Source of the DNA: Cyprinodon diabolis
Taxonomy: Eukaryota > Chordata > Actinopteri > Cyprinodontiformes > Cyprinodontidae
DNA: 64,000 nt
Direction of reading: 5' to 3'
NCBI GenBank assembly: GCA_030533445.1
Contig: CM060064.1
Coordinates: 3,906,916 to 3,970,915, forward strand
In this document: in pieces, positions 53,001-62,435 of the stretch
Layout of the letters: every line of letters starts with the position of its first letter
How positions within the stretch are numbered: position 1 is the first letter of the stretch
Translations under genes and position numbers: made by a program
Notes under the pieces: model-generated
The model's input: the letters and a program-made list of their open reading frames with translations, nothing else
The model's database searches: none
Told to the model about the DNA's origin: nothing

Positions 53001-56000
53001 GCCAGCTCCCATGTCAGAGGATGAAGAGAGCACATCCAGTTAGTCACATTCAGAGAAACAGGACTACACTGGAAAACAGGCCGATCTCCAGCATCTAGAA
53101 ACAAAGGTGTTGATGGCAGCAGCACAGCTGATATTTCTCTCCAGGATGGAGTCACAGCCAAACAGGAACAGACCAGATGAAGCTACTATGAGAAAAAGCA
53201 GAGAGAGCAGAACGTTAGAGATTGAACTAACAGATTCTGCAGAGTGAGAGAATAGAGATAGAATGATGAAATGGGGGTCCCTATGTCCTCCAGCAGTCTA
53301 AGCCTATAGCAGCATAACTATAGAGATAGCTCAGGATAACCTGAGCCACCCTAACTATAAGCTTTATCAAAAAGGAAAGGTTTAAGCCTAGCCTTAAAAG
53401 TAGACAGGGTGTCTGCCTCACGGACTAAAACTGATAGTTGGTTCCACAGGAGAGGAGCCTGACAATTTCGTAACTGAAACATGTTGAGGCGGAGGTTCTG
53501 CTGAAAAAATGTTCAGATGAACTGAACTATGAGAAAACTGAATTCTCATTCACCTTCTGGCTATTCTTCCACAGATCAACCAGAAAGGTTCAGAAAAACC
53601 CTTGGAGTTGGCTTTTGACAAGATTGTAACCAGCTCGGGTAATGGGATGATCAAGTAAGCCTTCCGATCGCTTCCAGAGTTGCTTCTACATCCACTGACC
53701 CTGATCTGGTGCAGTTTTGGTTGACGAATGGTGCTCTGCAGGTACATCGCATTTGACTTTCATAAGGAATGTAGTCGGATGAGGTGGCACCGCCTTCAGA
53801 TCTTGCTGGACGTCGTTTCTGAAACACAGGAGGACTTTGGGTCAGTGTTATTCAGGCACTCGGAATGATCATCTAGGAGGTGCAGGGTTGCTGTTCAGCT
53901 GATTCATGATGGGTTTATGGTTTCAGGTATTTTCTCGTGGATGCTGAGGGGAAGGTACAGTTAACCCAGGAGGGTGTATTCCGGAGCAACTGCATGGACT
54001 GTTTGGACCGTACCAATGTGATCCAGTGTCTGCTAGCGCGGCGCGCCCTACAGTCTCAGCTGCAGGTATCGTTAACATCCATGATATCATTTCATTTGAA
54101 ATGACTCTTAACCAATTTATGCCTGTTGTTGAAGATATGCATCAGACTATTTGTGCTGCATGAATAGCCTAGATTATGGCTCACCCAGGGGCCCTCAGGG
54201 ACCACATGGGGCCCTCAGTATGTTCTGAAAGCAGCACAACTCACCAATGGGCTAAGTTTAAATAAGTTTAACTTATTTTTTCCATTGCTCTTCTTTTTTA
54301 ATCAGATCGCATTTCTACAGATTTCAAAATCACAATATTAGAAAAAAACAATGAAATTAATAGACAGTTTAATCAAATTACTTGTTTATTTACTTTATGT
54401 TCAGCCAGGACTGATGTTAAATATTCATATCAACACAAACAATTGTTCAATTTATTGTTTGAATTACAAACAGCTGCAGGTCATAGGTCACCAGCCTCTC
54501 TTAAGGCTGAGGACTACTTCATGTTTATAGACAATGTTGTTCCAGTTCATAGTTAAAAATTACAAGCTCAAAAATTTGTTCAGACGGATGGAAATTAACT
54601 AGTTCAAGTTTGTTTGTTTGAATGAAGCCACAATCCTCCACAATAGAACCTCATATTTCACACTGAAAGTGTCTGATCATAATATATGGAAAGAAATAGA
54701 AAATACAGGATGCTGTCAATGTTTGCTGGATGTGCAGTAAAGCCTTTATTTAGCCAAATTACACAGAACATTCAGGAACATTCAGGTCCTGCTGAAAAGA
54801 TCTGGATCAAAATGATTTCTTCCGTTCTTCATTCAGTAGCAGATATTTCCACAGATGGCTCTGATGCTTTAACTTCATGCGTCGCTTAAATTTCTTTTTT
54901 TGTCACTTATATTTTATTATTTTTGATCATACAACAAACATACAAATAAAAAGGAACAAAGTACACTAATATGACTAACATGTCTGGGTAGCACCTTCTT
55001 TCAGTTTTTCTGTTTATATAATGTCCATTTTTCCCATTTTTTTATCTGTGGTTCTTGTAGTCTCAGTCTGTGTGTTAGTCTTTCCATGAGGAATATGTAT
55101 TCAATCATTGTGATCCATTGGTCCTTTGATGGCACGTCTGACTTCCCCCATTTCCTTGTTATACATTTCTTTGCAACTATCAACATCACTTTTACCAATT
55201 AGTTATCCTTTTCATGGATAGTATCATCACCAAAATTGCACAAATAGAGAATTTCAGGTTTCATTGGAATTACATACCCTAATACTTCTGCAAACCATTT
55301 CCCAAAACTCCAAAAGTTTGGAACACTTCCAAAAAACATGGGAATGGTTGACATCTATCTCCCCGCACTCTCTCCAACATTCTTGATGCTTATGCCTTTT
55401 TTTAACTTTTTGACTTGGGCGTAATAAAAAATCTCATTCAAATTCCCTCCCATGTCCGAGAGCCAGTAGTTGTATGGTGTATTTTCCACATGTTGAGCCA
55501 ATCAATATCTTCAATTTCTAAGTCAAATTCTCTTTCCCATTTTCCCTTCACATACTTAGTTGTATGTTTATTAAGGTTTATTAGGGCTTTGTATAATGCC
55601 GTTATTATTCTAATATTACTGTCTTTGTATGCTTTAATTATAATTTGGACCACTTCCCTCTCTTCCACGTAGGGCCTCGTTTGTATTTCCTTTTTGTAAT
55701 AGGAGATATTATATATTTTGCATTTGGAGATATCTGAAAAAGTTATGTTTATCAAATTGATATTTATGTGCCAGAGTTTGGAAACTCTCCAGCCTCCCAT
55801 TGTTTTCCAGAACCCACCAAGCTGTAACTCCCTTAGTTGCCCAGTATCTATAATTTTGGTCGATTTTAGCTGGCGTAAATTTGCCATCATACGCTACCCA
55901 TTTTAGTTTTGTTGTATGTTTTTGGATTTTATGCAGACGCAGTATTCTAAACCAGATATTAAACGTATGTTTAGTTATCAAGTCTAAGTGTGGCTTAATT

Positions 56001-59000
56001 TTAAAATGGTCCCGGTGCACAGTTTACGCAGAAACGCGAATCTGAGTCTTCCTTTGTTGGTTCATAAAATTCTGCAGAGCGCTCTGCTAAAGTGGAATCA
56101 AAAATATCAGAAGAGTCTGAGTGGAGCAGACTGGTTCTAGCAGCAGACATGCTGCTCTGTCAGACTGTTGGTCGGAATAAGTGCTGTAAAACCTGATATC
56201 CAATGAAAAGTGTCGTTATCAACTGAATGTGAACATGAGCTGAGTGTCGCTCTTATTCACGTTCATTATTTCAAAACTGATCCGTTCACTAAAAATAGGA
56301 ACTTATTCAGTGGACGATTTAATGCATGACACTGGTCATAAGAAGGGCTCCTAATACTGACCTGTGAACTGGAGGAGTCAGCTTTCACCTAAACATCAAA
56401 CAGAATAAACATTTATTATTTCTTTAAATTTTCTTTTACATGTTTTAATTTTGAAATCTCTATAAATGCTTAAATTCTCTACATCAGTGGTTCTCAATCC
56501 TTTTCCTCAGGACCCATTGACCTCTTTATTTAGGTACCTCCTTGCTGCCCGACTTAAATAAAACGGCCACCTGCAGCACTGATGAGTCTGTTGCAGCACA
56601 CCTGCTTCAGATGATTGCAGAGAGACGTCTTAAACATGCAAGGACCAAGACAGCGAACCACTTGATGATTAACACCATGAGATCCTCCATAAATGATTCA
56701 CAAGAGAAGAGCAACACAATAAAATAAGATTCCTAACTTAGCCTACTGGTGAGCTGTTCTGTTTTCAGAAAACGCTGAGCGCCCTCCCTTTAGTTATTTA
56801 ATTACTTACTTTTTTGTGGTTTTTGAAGCATACGGCGATCTGATCTTCATTTTTTTTATCTTTTTCGTATATGACTAAAGAGATGCACGCCCATTGAGGT
56901 AGTTTAAAGTCCATTTTTCATTAAAAAAAATAAACGGATAAATGCAAATCTGATGTGTTGTGCATCTTCTTGACTATGGGTATGCTGGTCTGCAGAGGTA
57001 TGCTCATTTGACAAAACAACGGCGCTTGATGTGGTGGAGCGTTAGAGGAGCTTAGGGGCCAGTCTGAGATTCCTCTCCATGCCATGAATTTGTTCTGTCC
57101 AGCCACTGAAGCTCAATTGAATTCAGCAGTGAATTGAGTTGTACAGACTGGACTCAGCTGGTTCAGTGGCTGCGCTGTGGCATTGAGGTGACTTGTTGAA
57201 TCCATCTCCCACCTCTGGTTTCACTACAAACATGTATGCAACATCTTTTAGGCAGCCATAACTCTGCAAGTCAGACACCTAAAGCAATATTTAACTTTAA
57301 CCCCTCTGAGAAGAGCAGTAGAATTGTAACCCACACTAGGTTACTGCCGGTGTTCTGTCAGACCAGCATACCTATAGTCTATACGCAAGATGTCAGATTT
57401 GCGTTTATCCCTTTATTTTTTACTTATTTAGACTTTATATACATGTTTAAGCCAGAATGATTTGACATTTAAGTATAACTTACCTACGACTTTAAATGTT
57501 CTCTTTATCAGACAATATTGTCCCAAAAATTTCTATATTTAAAAAAAATCCTGTCTTAAAATCTGTCCTTTTGCTTTCGTTATCTTCTGCAAGCCAGTTA
57601 GTTATACGTCAGCTTGAACACCTAAATTCGGCCAATCATATATCAACGGTCATCTATCAATCAAATATTTTCGGTCATATCATCTTGATTCCTATGTCGC
57701 AGCTAATATGCGCAAAGGTTGAAATCAGAATCCTTTCCTTTCCCATTGAGTTGCGTTCCAGTGTTCACGGGGATGGACGTCTGTGTCTTCAGCAGGCGTA
57801 GAGCTAACAGAACTGGCAGCGGGCAAGGGCTCAAACATGTACGGCTGGAAGCCTTCTACACCAAACCAAGCTTCTGCCACCCTGGCGTCCTCTTCCACAA
57901 CATCTTCGTCCCCGCTTTCCTCCTCTAAATAAAAAATGGATGACGGAGGAGACTCATCCACGACCTCCGACACTAAACTCTCCTCCTCTTGCATGTTTCC
58001 TCTGTCCACAGCGTTCCTTGACAGCATCGTTTCTAAGTCACCAATTTAGTGCTACTTGGTCCCAATGGAATTTCCCATGGGAACCTACTAGCACTAAAGG
58101 GTTAGTTATTATCCCTGCAGCAGTGTGTCACAGTGAGCTTGACGCAGACATTTATTATTTATGCTAAATTTTGAAGCGTGGTCTGCTCTATACCCTGAGG
58201 CTCTAGATGCGGCCGAGGCGGTGAGGAAATGGGGGCGAGTTTGTCTGACAATGGAGGGATATGAGGGCTTAAAATAGAGGGGATCCAGGTGGAAAAAGGG
58301 TCCCAGCGTTCTTGCGCACTTCGCTGTTCTAGCTGGTCCAACTTCACAAGTTGTTGTATTTCGGTCATAAAAACAAAACAAGCCGGCCTCCTGTCTGCGG
58401 TCACCTACAGTTTGGGCGAGGTGCAGCAGAGTGTCTGCGGAGGGGGAATAGACGTCTTTTTGTTCACTGCGACACGTACACAGACGACCTAGTTTCAAAG
58501 TATAAATCAGCCTTAAGTTGCTAACTGGTTAGCAAGATGATTCCGACAAACCGGCCACAATCAAACTTGCTTGCAAACCTTCTGCCACAACAATCCCGCC
58601 CCCTTGATAAACGACCAATCACATTAACTTTACTCGCTTTTGTAAAGACGGGTGAATTCGGAAATGCAAAGGTTAGAACAGCCGCTTCACTACGACTTTA
58701 AACTACCTCAACCGGCGTGTATCTCTTTAGTGCTGTACAAAAAACAACAAAAGTCAGATGACTATGTGCTTCAACACCAAAAGGTAAATAATTAAATTGC
58801 TTTTTTGTACATGATTAAAGGCTGTTGAGGTAGTACTTTTTTTTTTTTTTTTTTTTCACAAAACTAAATGGATAAACAGTTTTTGGCTATGGGTATGCTG
58901 GTTTGACTGGGTATGTTCATCTGACAGAGCACCAGCCTGAAGGGGTGTGGTAGAGTAGGTGATAATGTGGATACAGATGAAGTTATAAGAGCAGGAATTT

Positions 59001-62000
59001 ATTGTAAACAAGAACAACAGAAAACACGTTTTAATCTGGTTTCCTCTATTGAAAGTTTTATCCTGAATGCTTTAAATTATGAAACACAATCAGTATTTAA
59101 ACCCAACATGTCAGACTTCTGAAGAAACTTCTTTCTTCTGACAGAGAATGGGACTTCTCAATAAGGACCAGAAAATTGAAGACCAGGCAGATTTTGAGAA
59201 GATCTACAAGAATGGTGAAGTTTTCAATATATCCTCCATTTTCCATCATGCATTATTAGGATAATAACATCTCATAATAATAGACAGTCAGACTGTTTGT
59301 TGCTGGCACAGTTTCAAGCATCTGAGGAATGCAGTGTTCAGGGTATCTGTGGGGCCCTGGGTGTCTGGCGCCATGCTGTCCTCAGCCTCTTACATATTAA
59401 ACCTTCCAGTTAACAGACATGTTGCCTTCACGCAGGTCCAACAAAAAACTGGACATTTCATTGAGTATGGGAATTTATCATAATGTCTCCGCCTCCCTTT
59501 GAGTCCCATGATCTTGATTGCAAAGGTTGTGAGCAGTGACCCACTCCAACTGTTAGGATTATTCCAGTGAGACGGTAACTTTGGACAAATTGATTCTAGG
59601 ATGGAAAAAGCAAAGATATGATGTTTAGCTGTAGTTTCATGGAGCTCAGAATTTCAGATTCCTGATCTAGAGCCGCTGAACAGAAGCCTTACCACATTTA
59701 TTTCCCCTCCATGGGACTCTGATGTCACAGTTTCTGTAGCTTTTCTGGACTTAATGTTTAATTTCAATGAGAGCCTGAAGTTTTGTGAAGACAATTAATT
59801 AAATCTTTAAGTTTACTAGCACCCCGTTTTATGTTATGCCTTGTTTACAGCTGTGCACATGCAGGGAAAGAGGGCTGTAGACATGGCACATCTGCCAAAA
59901 TAGTTAATAGCTTGATATTATCAATATAAACAATTAACTATTCAAAGAAACACATTGACATCAAATCAGTATTCCAAAAAAAGCTTAAAAACCAATCCAC
60001 CGGGTATCCACAAGAGCCATCTTGAATATAACGCTTGGATTGTTTGCTTGGTTGGACCCATTCAAGATGGACGTGCTTGATGTCACATGTGCAGAAACGG
60101 AGCAGAAGCAAATGCATTCAGGAAAATGGGCTACAGGCTGATAAATGCATCGGCGCTGAACTACTGAGGCGTCAGTCTGCTCATCTCACTATGTTTTAGT
60201 CATAAAGGGTCAAATAGAAAGGCTGCTTTAGATATTTTTAATAAAAATGTACCTAATGTCTCTTTAATCTCAAATGCTTTTTGGTTCACTGATGCATATA
60301 ATGTCTTTGCTTTGTCTCTTAACTCGTCTGCAGCCTGGGCAGACAATGCTGATGCTTGTGCCAAGCAGTACGCTGGAACTGGTGCCTTAAAAACAGACTT
60401 CACCAGGTCAGTATTCTGGTAGTAAAGCTCATCCTCTGTCTGTTCCTTTCTCCGTTGTTTTCAGATGCAGCTTTTTGTTTCTTTTCAGATGTCCTCTTAA
60501 ATATGTCAGTTGTTGTGTCTGAATGAGCAGTGGGGTGTCAGCCCAACCAGTTATGGCTGATGGCTTTAGAAAGAATCCATTGATTTCTGTCACACTAGTC
60601 TGGGATGCCTCCATTGCTCCTCTGTAGACTGAGATGGTTTTCAATTCACTTTATTTCTATAGCGCCAATTCACAACACGCCATCTCAAGTCACTTTCCAG
60701 TTCACCAGATCATCCAATCAGATTAAAGTCTTTTATCTAAGGAAAACCATTTGATTACATTGACCTAAAGGCATCAAACTACGGATGCTTGTAGCGACAG
60801 TGGAGAGGAAAAACTGTTGTTTTAACAGGCAGAACGAGACTTGGTGTGAGCGGCCATATGCTGAGGCCGACTGGGGTTCAAGGAGACAGAAGCAGACATA
60901 GAAAAAGAAGCATAGATACAAAAAGCAGCTGTCAACCAGCTCTATAGGCGTCCAGGAAACACACAGCCAGGCAGATGAGCTCCGAGCCAGCTCCCATGTC
61001 AGAGGATGAAGAGAGCACATCCAGTTAGTCACAGTCAGAGAAACAGGACTACACTGAAAAACAGGCCGATATCCAACATCTAGAAACAAAGGTTTTGATG
61101 GAAGCAGCACAGCTGATATTTCTCTGCAGGATGGCGTCACAGCCAAACAGGAAGAGACCAGATGAAGCTACTATGAGAAAAAGCAGAGAGAGCAGAACGT
61201 TAGAGATAACCTAAGTATTTTGGATGAGGTATAACATTCCAGCTAAGGTAGAGCCAAGGACTCTATGAGGAACGTCAGTGAAATATGAGGAAACTGGTCT
61301 GGCTTAATGTAAACACTGAGAGACGGCCATATGTATATAGCTTATATGAGGATTTAAAGCAATATCTAAAGACAACTTACTGGGATTTATCTTCATGTTT
61401 TACTATCTAATGTCCAGTTGTTGCTTTAATAATGTTCTGTGGGTTTTTAATCAACATCCTGTTTTTCAGGACGGGAAAGAGAACTGTTCTGGGTGCCATG
61501 ATGGATGGCTGGAACTCTGCAATCAGATATTACAAGAACAACTTCTCCGATGGCTTCAGGCAGGTGAGTTCAGACGGTTCTTTGTTTGGGGATTCATGTT
61601 CAGTTACTAAATCCTCATGAAGGCATGGAGTGAGTGAAGCAGCTCCATTTCCTTCCAGAACTACCTGGTCAGTCACTCCTCTGCAGCATTTCCCATGTCC
61701 GTTAGGTGGCTTTGCAGATCTTAGCTTGGAGTAACGGATGGTGAAGTTCCTCTCCAGGCTGGAGTTCTGTCAGATGAGCATACCCATAGTCAATACCGAT
61801 TTATCTCTTCAGTTTTTGTAGGAAAATGAAACTTTAGAAAACTTCAACAGGCATTTATCCCTTTAGTCATGTACATAAAAAGCTATTTAATTACTTACTT
61901 TTTGGTGTTTTTGAAGCGTATGGTGATCTGACCTTAAATTGTTTTTTTTCTTCATGACTAATGGGATACACACCCATTGAGGTAGTTTAAAGTCTATTTT

Positions 62001-62435
62001 TTGTACAAAACGAATGGGATAAACGCTAATCTGAGGTCTTGTGCATGCGTATTGACTATAGGTATGCTGGTCTGATGAGGTATACTCATCTGACAGAACA
62101 CCGGCCCACTCTCAGAAGGTTCTGACTGATGAAAGTGATTCTGTGAACATGTTCATGACAGACCAACACTATTCAGCTGCATCCAGGTCTGTGTCTGTGT
62201 CCAGGACTCCATAGATCTGTTCCTGGGGAACTATGCTGTGGATGAAGCGGACTGGACCACCCCACTGCAGGACCGCAAAGACTGGAAGTTTTTAACTGTA
62301 AGAAAAAATCAAGAATAATGCAACAAGATATTTGAAGCTGTTTTAATTGTGACTCTTATCTGTTTCTGTTTTTCTAGCTGCCCATCGTCATGGTTGTAGC
62401 TTTTTCTATGTGCATCATCTGTCTGCTGATGGCTG
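38065..62435 (+). CDS. sacm1l: Sac1 phosphatidylinositide phosphatase (3' end off-window)
   Basis: Sac1 dephosphorylates PI4P (also PI3P) on ER and cis-Golgi membranes, keeping the PI4P gradient used by lipid exchangers. Coding exons: 38065-38090, 38418-38515, 43642-43716, 43821-43948, 46311-46460, 48404-48463, 49415-49448, 50075-50176, 50548-50633, 52337-52423, 52520-52588, 53575-53654, 53742-53840, 53927-54065, 59145-59214, 60334-60406, 61470-61563, 62205-62297, 62378-62435. All are GT-AG and stay in frame: 1621 nt, 540 codons plus one base. The SAC domain spans about 25-490; [18 protein letters not shown] and the CX5R(T) motif CMDCLDRT (387-394) are intact. Exon 19 is the first membrane helix. 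The human protein has about 46 more residues (second helix, KEKID tail), not found before 64000, so the final exon lies outside. The N terminus MASSGTFRL differs from the mammalian MAATAYEHL, as expected for this variable region. Confidence 0.96.
38868..39785. mobile_element. Kolobok-like MITE, TTAA target site
   Basis: Flanked by TTAA (38864-38867, 39786-39789) with inverted ends AGGGGTGATAGAATG and CATTCTATGACTCCT. TTAA duplication is used by Kolobok and piggyBac; the end sequence fits the fish Kolobok MITEs I remember. It holds a GC-rich foldback insert at about 39262-39530. In sacm1l intron 2. Confidence 0.75.
39262..39530. repeat. GC-rich inverted repeat inside the Kolobok-like MITE
   Basis: Arms ACCGAGCCGTCGGCTCTGGG plus GCTGATCTGGGAACT (about 39268-39303) and the reverse complement AGTTCCCGGACCAGC plus CCTAGAGCTGACGGCTCGGT (about 39461-39496). 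The arms are about 90% identical. GC-rich against an AT-rich host element, so it is probably a separate foldback insertion. Confidence 0.65.
39870..40235 (-). mobile_element. Tx1/L1-type LINE fragment, inverted copy
   Basis: Reverse complement of 24050-24424: the minus strand shows CAGTGTCCTTTCTGTTGTCT, TGTGTTCCATGTTTTTATGG and CTGTGAAGCAGAGATGG as in that copy, with only about eight differences over about 230 bp. In sacm1l intron 2, antisense. Confidence 0.8.
40498..40680 (-). mobile_element. Teleost LINE-tail repeat in sacm1l intron 2
   Basis: TTCAACTCAATTCAATTCAG, ACAACACATGTCGTCTCAAG and CCAGTTGATTGCATCGACTC mark the reverse complement of the common 3' tail. Antisense to sacm1l. Confidence 0.7.
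41123..42718 (+). mobile_element. Tc1-family transposon with one nonsense codon
   Basis: 1596 bp, flanked by TA (41121-41122, 42719-42720). Ends CAAACCGGATTCCAAAAAAG on both sides. The inverted repeats are about 200 bp and of IR/DR type, each with an outer and an inner copy of CCAAAAAAGTTGGGACA (inner copies about 41314-41334 and 42507-42528). Sequence agreement of the ends is high in the outer 67 bp and lower inside. In sacm1l intron 2, sense orientation. Confidence 0.92.
41475..42542 (+). pseudogene. Tc1 transposase with a single premature stop
   Basis: The frame runs 356 codons with one in-frame TAG at 41904-41906. N-terminal: [20 protein letters not shown] helix-turn-helix, then the basic RKGQGRKT hinge. 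Catalytic motifs after the stop: [25 protein letters not shown] and [11 protein letters not shown], with 34 residues between the second Asp and Glu (DD34E). No frameshift is evident. Translation would end before the catalytic core, so the copy is non-autonomous unless read through. Confidence 0.88.
43066..43467. mobile_element. hAT-type MITE
   Basis: 402 bp. Ends CAGGGGTCTGCAACC and its imperfect complement GGTTTCAGACCTCTG, with 8-bp flanks ACCTTGAC (43058-43065) and ACCTAGAC (43468-43475), one mismatch. CAGGGG ends and 8-bp duplication are diagnostic of hAT. Contains the familiar TGTGGCTCCAGAGCCACATT stem. In sacm1l intron 2. Confidence 0.85.
44248..44930 (+). mobile_element. DNA-transposon relic with THAP-like remnant
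   Basis: Inverted arms GTGACGTCACGGTGCGGTA (44442-44460) and its exact complement (44875-44893) bracket a decayed THAP-like frame: [11 protein letters not shown] (from 44599), then in another frame [17 protein letters not shown] and [14 protein letters not shown]. The C2CH pattern (Cys, Cys, Cys, His) can be traced across the frames. THAP domains occur in P-element and Kolobok transposases. No nuclease domain remains. In sacm1l intron 4. Confidence 0.6.
44898..44911 (+). promoter_or_regulatory. CTCF-type motif in sacm1l intron 4
   Basis: CCAGTAGGTGGCAG fits the CTCF core CCASYAGRKGGCRS at nearly every position. Located just outside the inverted arm of the THAP relic. Confidence 0.45.
46590..47300 (-). 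mobile_element. Penelope-like element 3' region in sacm1l intron 5
   Basis: Minus strand: CCTTACAATTCCTGATCTGG, GAGGGCCAATGAATTGTGG, CCCCCTTTCAGAGACATAGA, then GAAAAAGCTTCCTGGTTGGA and AGAGAAACATCTTCAAACCT. This is the order of the 3' untranslated end of teleost Penelope-like (GIY-YIG) retroelements as I recall it. No RT or endonuclease part. Antisense to sacm1l. Confidence 0.6.
47640..48010 (-). mobile_element. Teleost LINE-tail repeat in sacm1l intron 5
   Basis: TATAGCGCCATTTCACAGCA, GCATGCTTGTAGCGACAGTG, GCCATCTGCTGAGGCCGACT and CCTATGTCCTCCAGCAGTCT follow the same order as at 52618-53480. Antisense to sacm1l. Confidence 0.75.
48945..49290 (+). repeat. hAT-like AT-rich repeat, copy 2
   Basis: CTCCAACTAACAGTTATTTT and AATCGATTAATTATCGATTA at the left, and CAATAATCGATTAAGTC at the right, form an inverted-repeat-like pair typical of a hAT MITE. 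The right two thirds match 16040-16265. In sacm1l intron 6. Confidence 0.55.
50815..51000 (-). mobile_element. tRNA-type SINE in sacm1l intron 9
   Basis: Reverse complement of the element at 22623-22850: CCCCTTGGGGAGCAGTGGGC, GGGTTAAGGGTCTTGCTCAG and AGTCTGTGGGAGTGGGGCTC. Antisense to sacm1l. Confidence 0.7.
51059..51581. mobile_element. hAT-type MITE with exact 8-bp duplication
   Basis: 523 bp from TAGGGTTGTCACGATAC to the complement ending TGACAACCCTA, flanked by CATTTAAA (51051-51058 and 51582-51589). Inner ends repeat GTATCGATACTTTT-type motifs. Non-coding. In sacm1l intron 9. Confidence 0.88.
51790..51960. repeat. Relative of the palindromic MITE at 17770
   Basis: Blocks TTTTAGTACCATAATTACAT, GGATGAATATCTGCTTACAC and TGGTATGGATCGGGTAGTC follow the order of the right half of 17770-18085 (TTTTAGCACCATAATTATAT ... 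ATCGGGTAG). Half element only. Confidence 0.5.
52215..52258. repeat. Perfect 21-bp hairpin with 2-bp spacer
   Basis: TAACAGAAGGGTTGTAAAGTC is one letter over twenty, so in parts: left arm 52215-52235 (starts TAACAGAAGGG), spacer GG (52236-52237), right arm 52238-52258, its exact reverse complement (ends CCCTTCTGTTA). In sacm1l intron 9, 80 bp upstream of exon 10. Confidence 0.9.
52618..53480 (-). mobile_element. Long teleost LINE-tail repeat in sacm1l intron 11
   Basis: Starts TTTCGATTCAGTTTATTTCT and AGCGACAATTCACAACACG, continues through GCCATCTGCTGAGGCCCACT, CACAGCCAGGCAGACGAGCT, CCAGGATGGAGTCACAGCC, CCTATGTCCTCCAGCAGTCT and ends with GTTGGTTCCACAGGAGAGGA. It fills nearly all of intron 11 (52589-53574). 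Antisense to sacm1l; long minus-strand frames within it are not conserved between copies. Confidence 0.78.
53927..54065 (+). CDS. sacm1l: sacm1l exon 14: catalytic P-loop
   Basis: Encodes [10 protein letters not shown], then [18 protein letters not shown] and [12 protein letters not shown]. Cys387 and Arg393 form the CX5R signature of Sac phosphatases; the following Thr and Asn-Val are also conserved. Nothing is missing, so the encoded enzyme should be active. Confidence 0.95.
54895..56035 (-). mobile_element. L1-type LINE C-terminal fragment in sacm1l intron 14
   Basis: Minus strand, two overlapping frames (56020-55709 and 55890-55438) joined by a frameshift near 55750-55850: [51 protein letters not shown], then [20 protein letters not shown] and, in a third frame, [19 protein letters not shown]. 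The CW.C...H..W.C pattern is the C-terminal motif of L1 ORF2. No RT core remains. Antisense to sacm1l. Confidence 0.8.
56786..57010. mobile_element. ISL2EU-like MITE, partial, intron 14
   Basis: TTAATTACTTACTTTTTTGT, GCACGCCCATTGAGGTAGTT, TTGACTATGGGTATGCTGGT and a second GGTATGCTCATTTGACA match the right two thirds of 61762-62105. Confidence 0.65.
57345..58935 (-). mobile_element. ISL2EU-like DNA transposon relic
   Basis: About 1.6 kb. The left end is CCGGTGTTCTGTCAGACCAG then CATACCTATAGTCTATACGC; the right end has CTATGGGTATGCTGGTTTG and ATCTGACAGAGCACCAG in reverse complement. Inside, on the minus strand, is an acidic frame with the P2X7-like transposon motif (see next). The same ends define several short MITEs in this window, so this longer copy may be closest to their source. 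Confidence 0.6.
57725..58027 (-). pseudogene. Acidic N-terminal ORF of ISL2EU-like element
   Basis: 100 residues from [18 protein letters not shown] Glu/Asp-rich segment ([19 protein letters not shown]) is followed by [14 protein letters not shown]. 'G(F/Y)xPYMFEP' heads the P2X7-like/YqaJ-associated proteins I associate with fish ISL2EU elements. The zinc-binding remainder is not seen, so this is a truncated relic; function is inferred from one motif. Confidence 0.45.
60640..61225 (-). mobile_element. Teleost LINE-tail repeat in sacm1l intron 16
   Basis: CAATTCACTTTATTTCTATA, GCGCCAATTCACAACACGCC, GCTGAGGCCGACTGGGGTTC, CACACAGCCAGGCAGATGAG and GATGGCGTCACAGCC follow the same order as 52618-53480, with closely similar sequence. 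Antisense to sacm1l. Confidence 0.78.
61762..62105. mobile_element. ISL2EU-like MITE, both ends, intron 17
   Basis: The left end TTCTGTCAGATGAGCATACC and the right end, complement of GGTATACTCATCTGACAGAA, are inverted. Inside each are a second arm (CATAGTCAATACC and its complement) and the core CCCATTGAGGTAGTTTAAAG. About 345 bp, the cleanest short copy in the window. Confidence 0.75.
62378..62435 (+). CDS. sacm1l: sacm1l exon 19: first transmembrane helix
   Basis: [19 protein letters not shown] is an uninterrupted hydrophobic segment matching the first of two C-terminal helices anchoring Sac1 in the ER. The exon ends in phase 1 (GCT G|GTAAGA). No match for the expected DTWTETLAYVLFW continuation exists downstream in the window. 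Confidence 0.93.

Noticed and set aside
52850..53161. A conserved small protein shared by 52850-53161 and 60733-61146 on the minus strand
   Set aside because: Similarity is due to the repeat itself; the third copy (19835-20980) has no equivalent frame.
58109..58498. A 129-residue minus-strand ORF in the ISL2EU-like element
   Set aside because: No motif recognised and no continuity with the acidic frame; may be chance.
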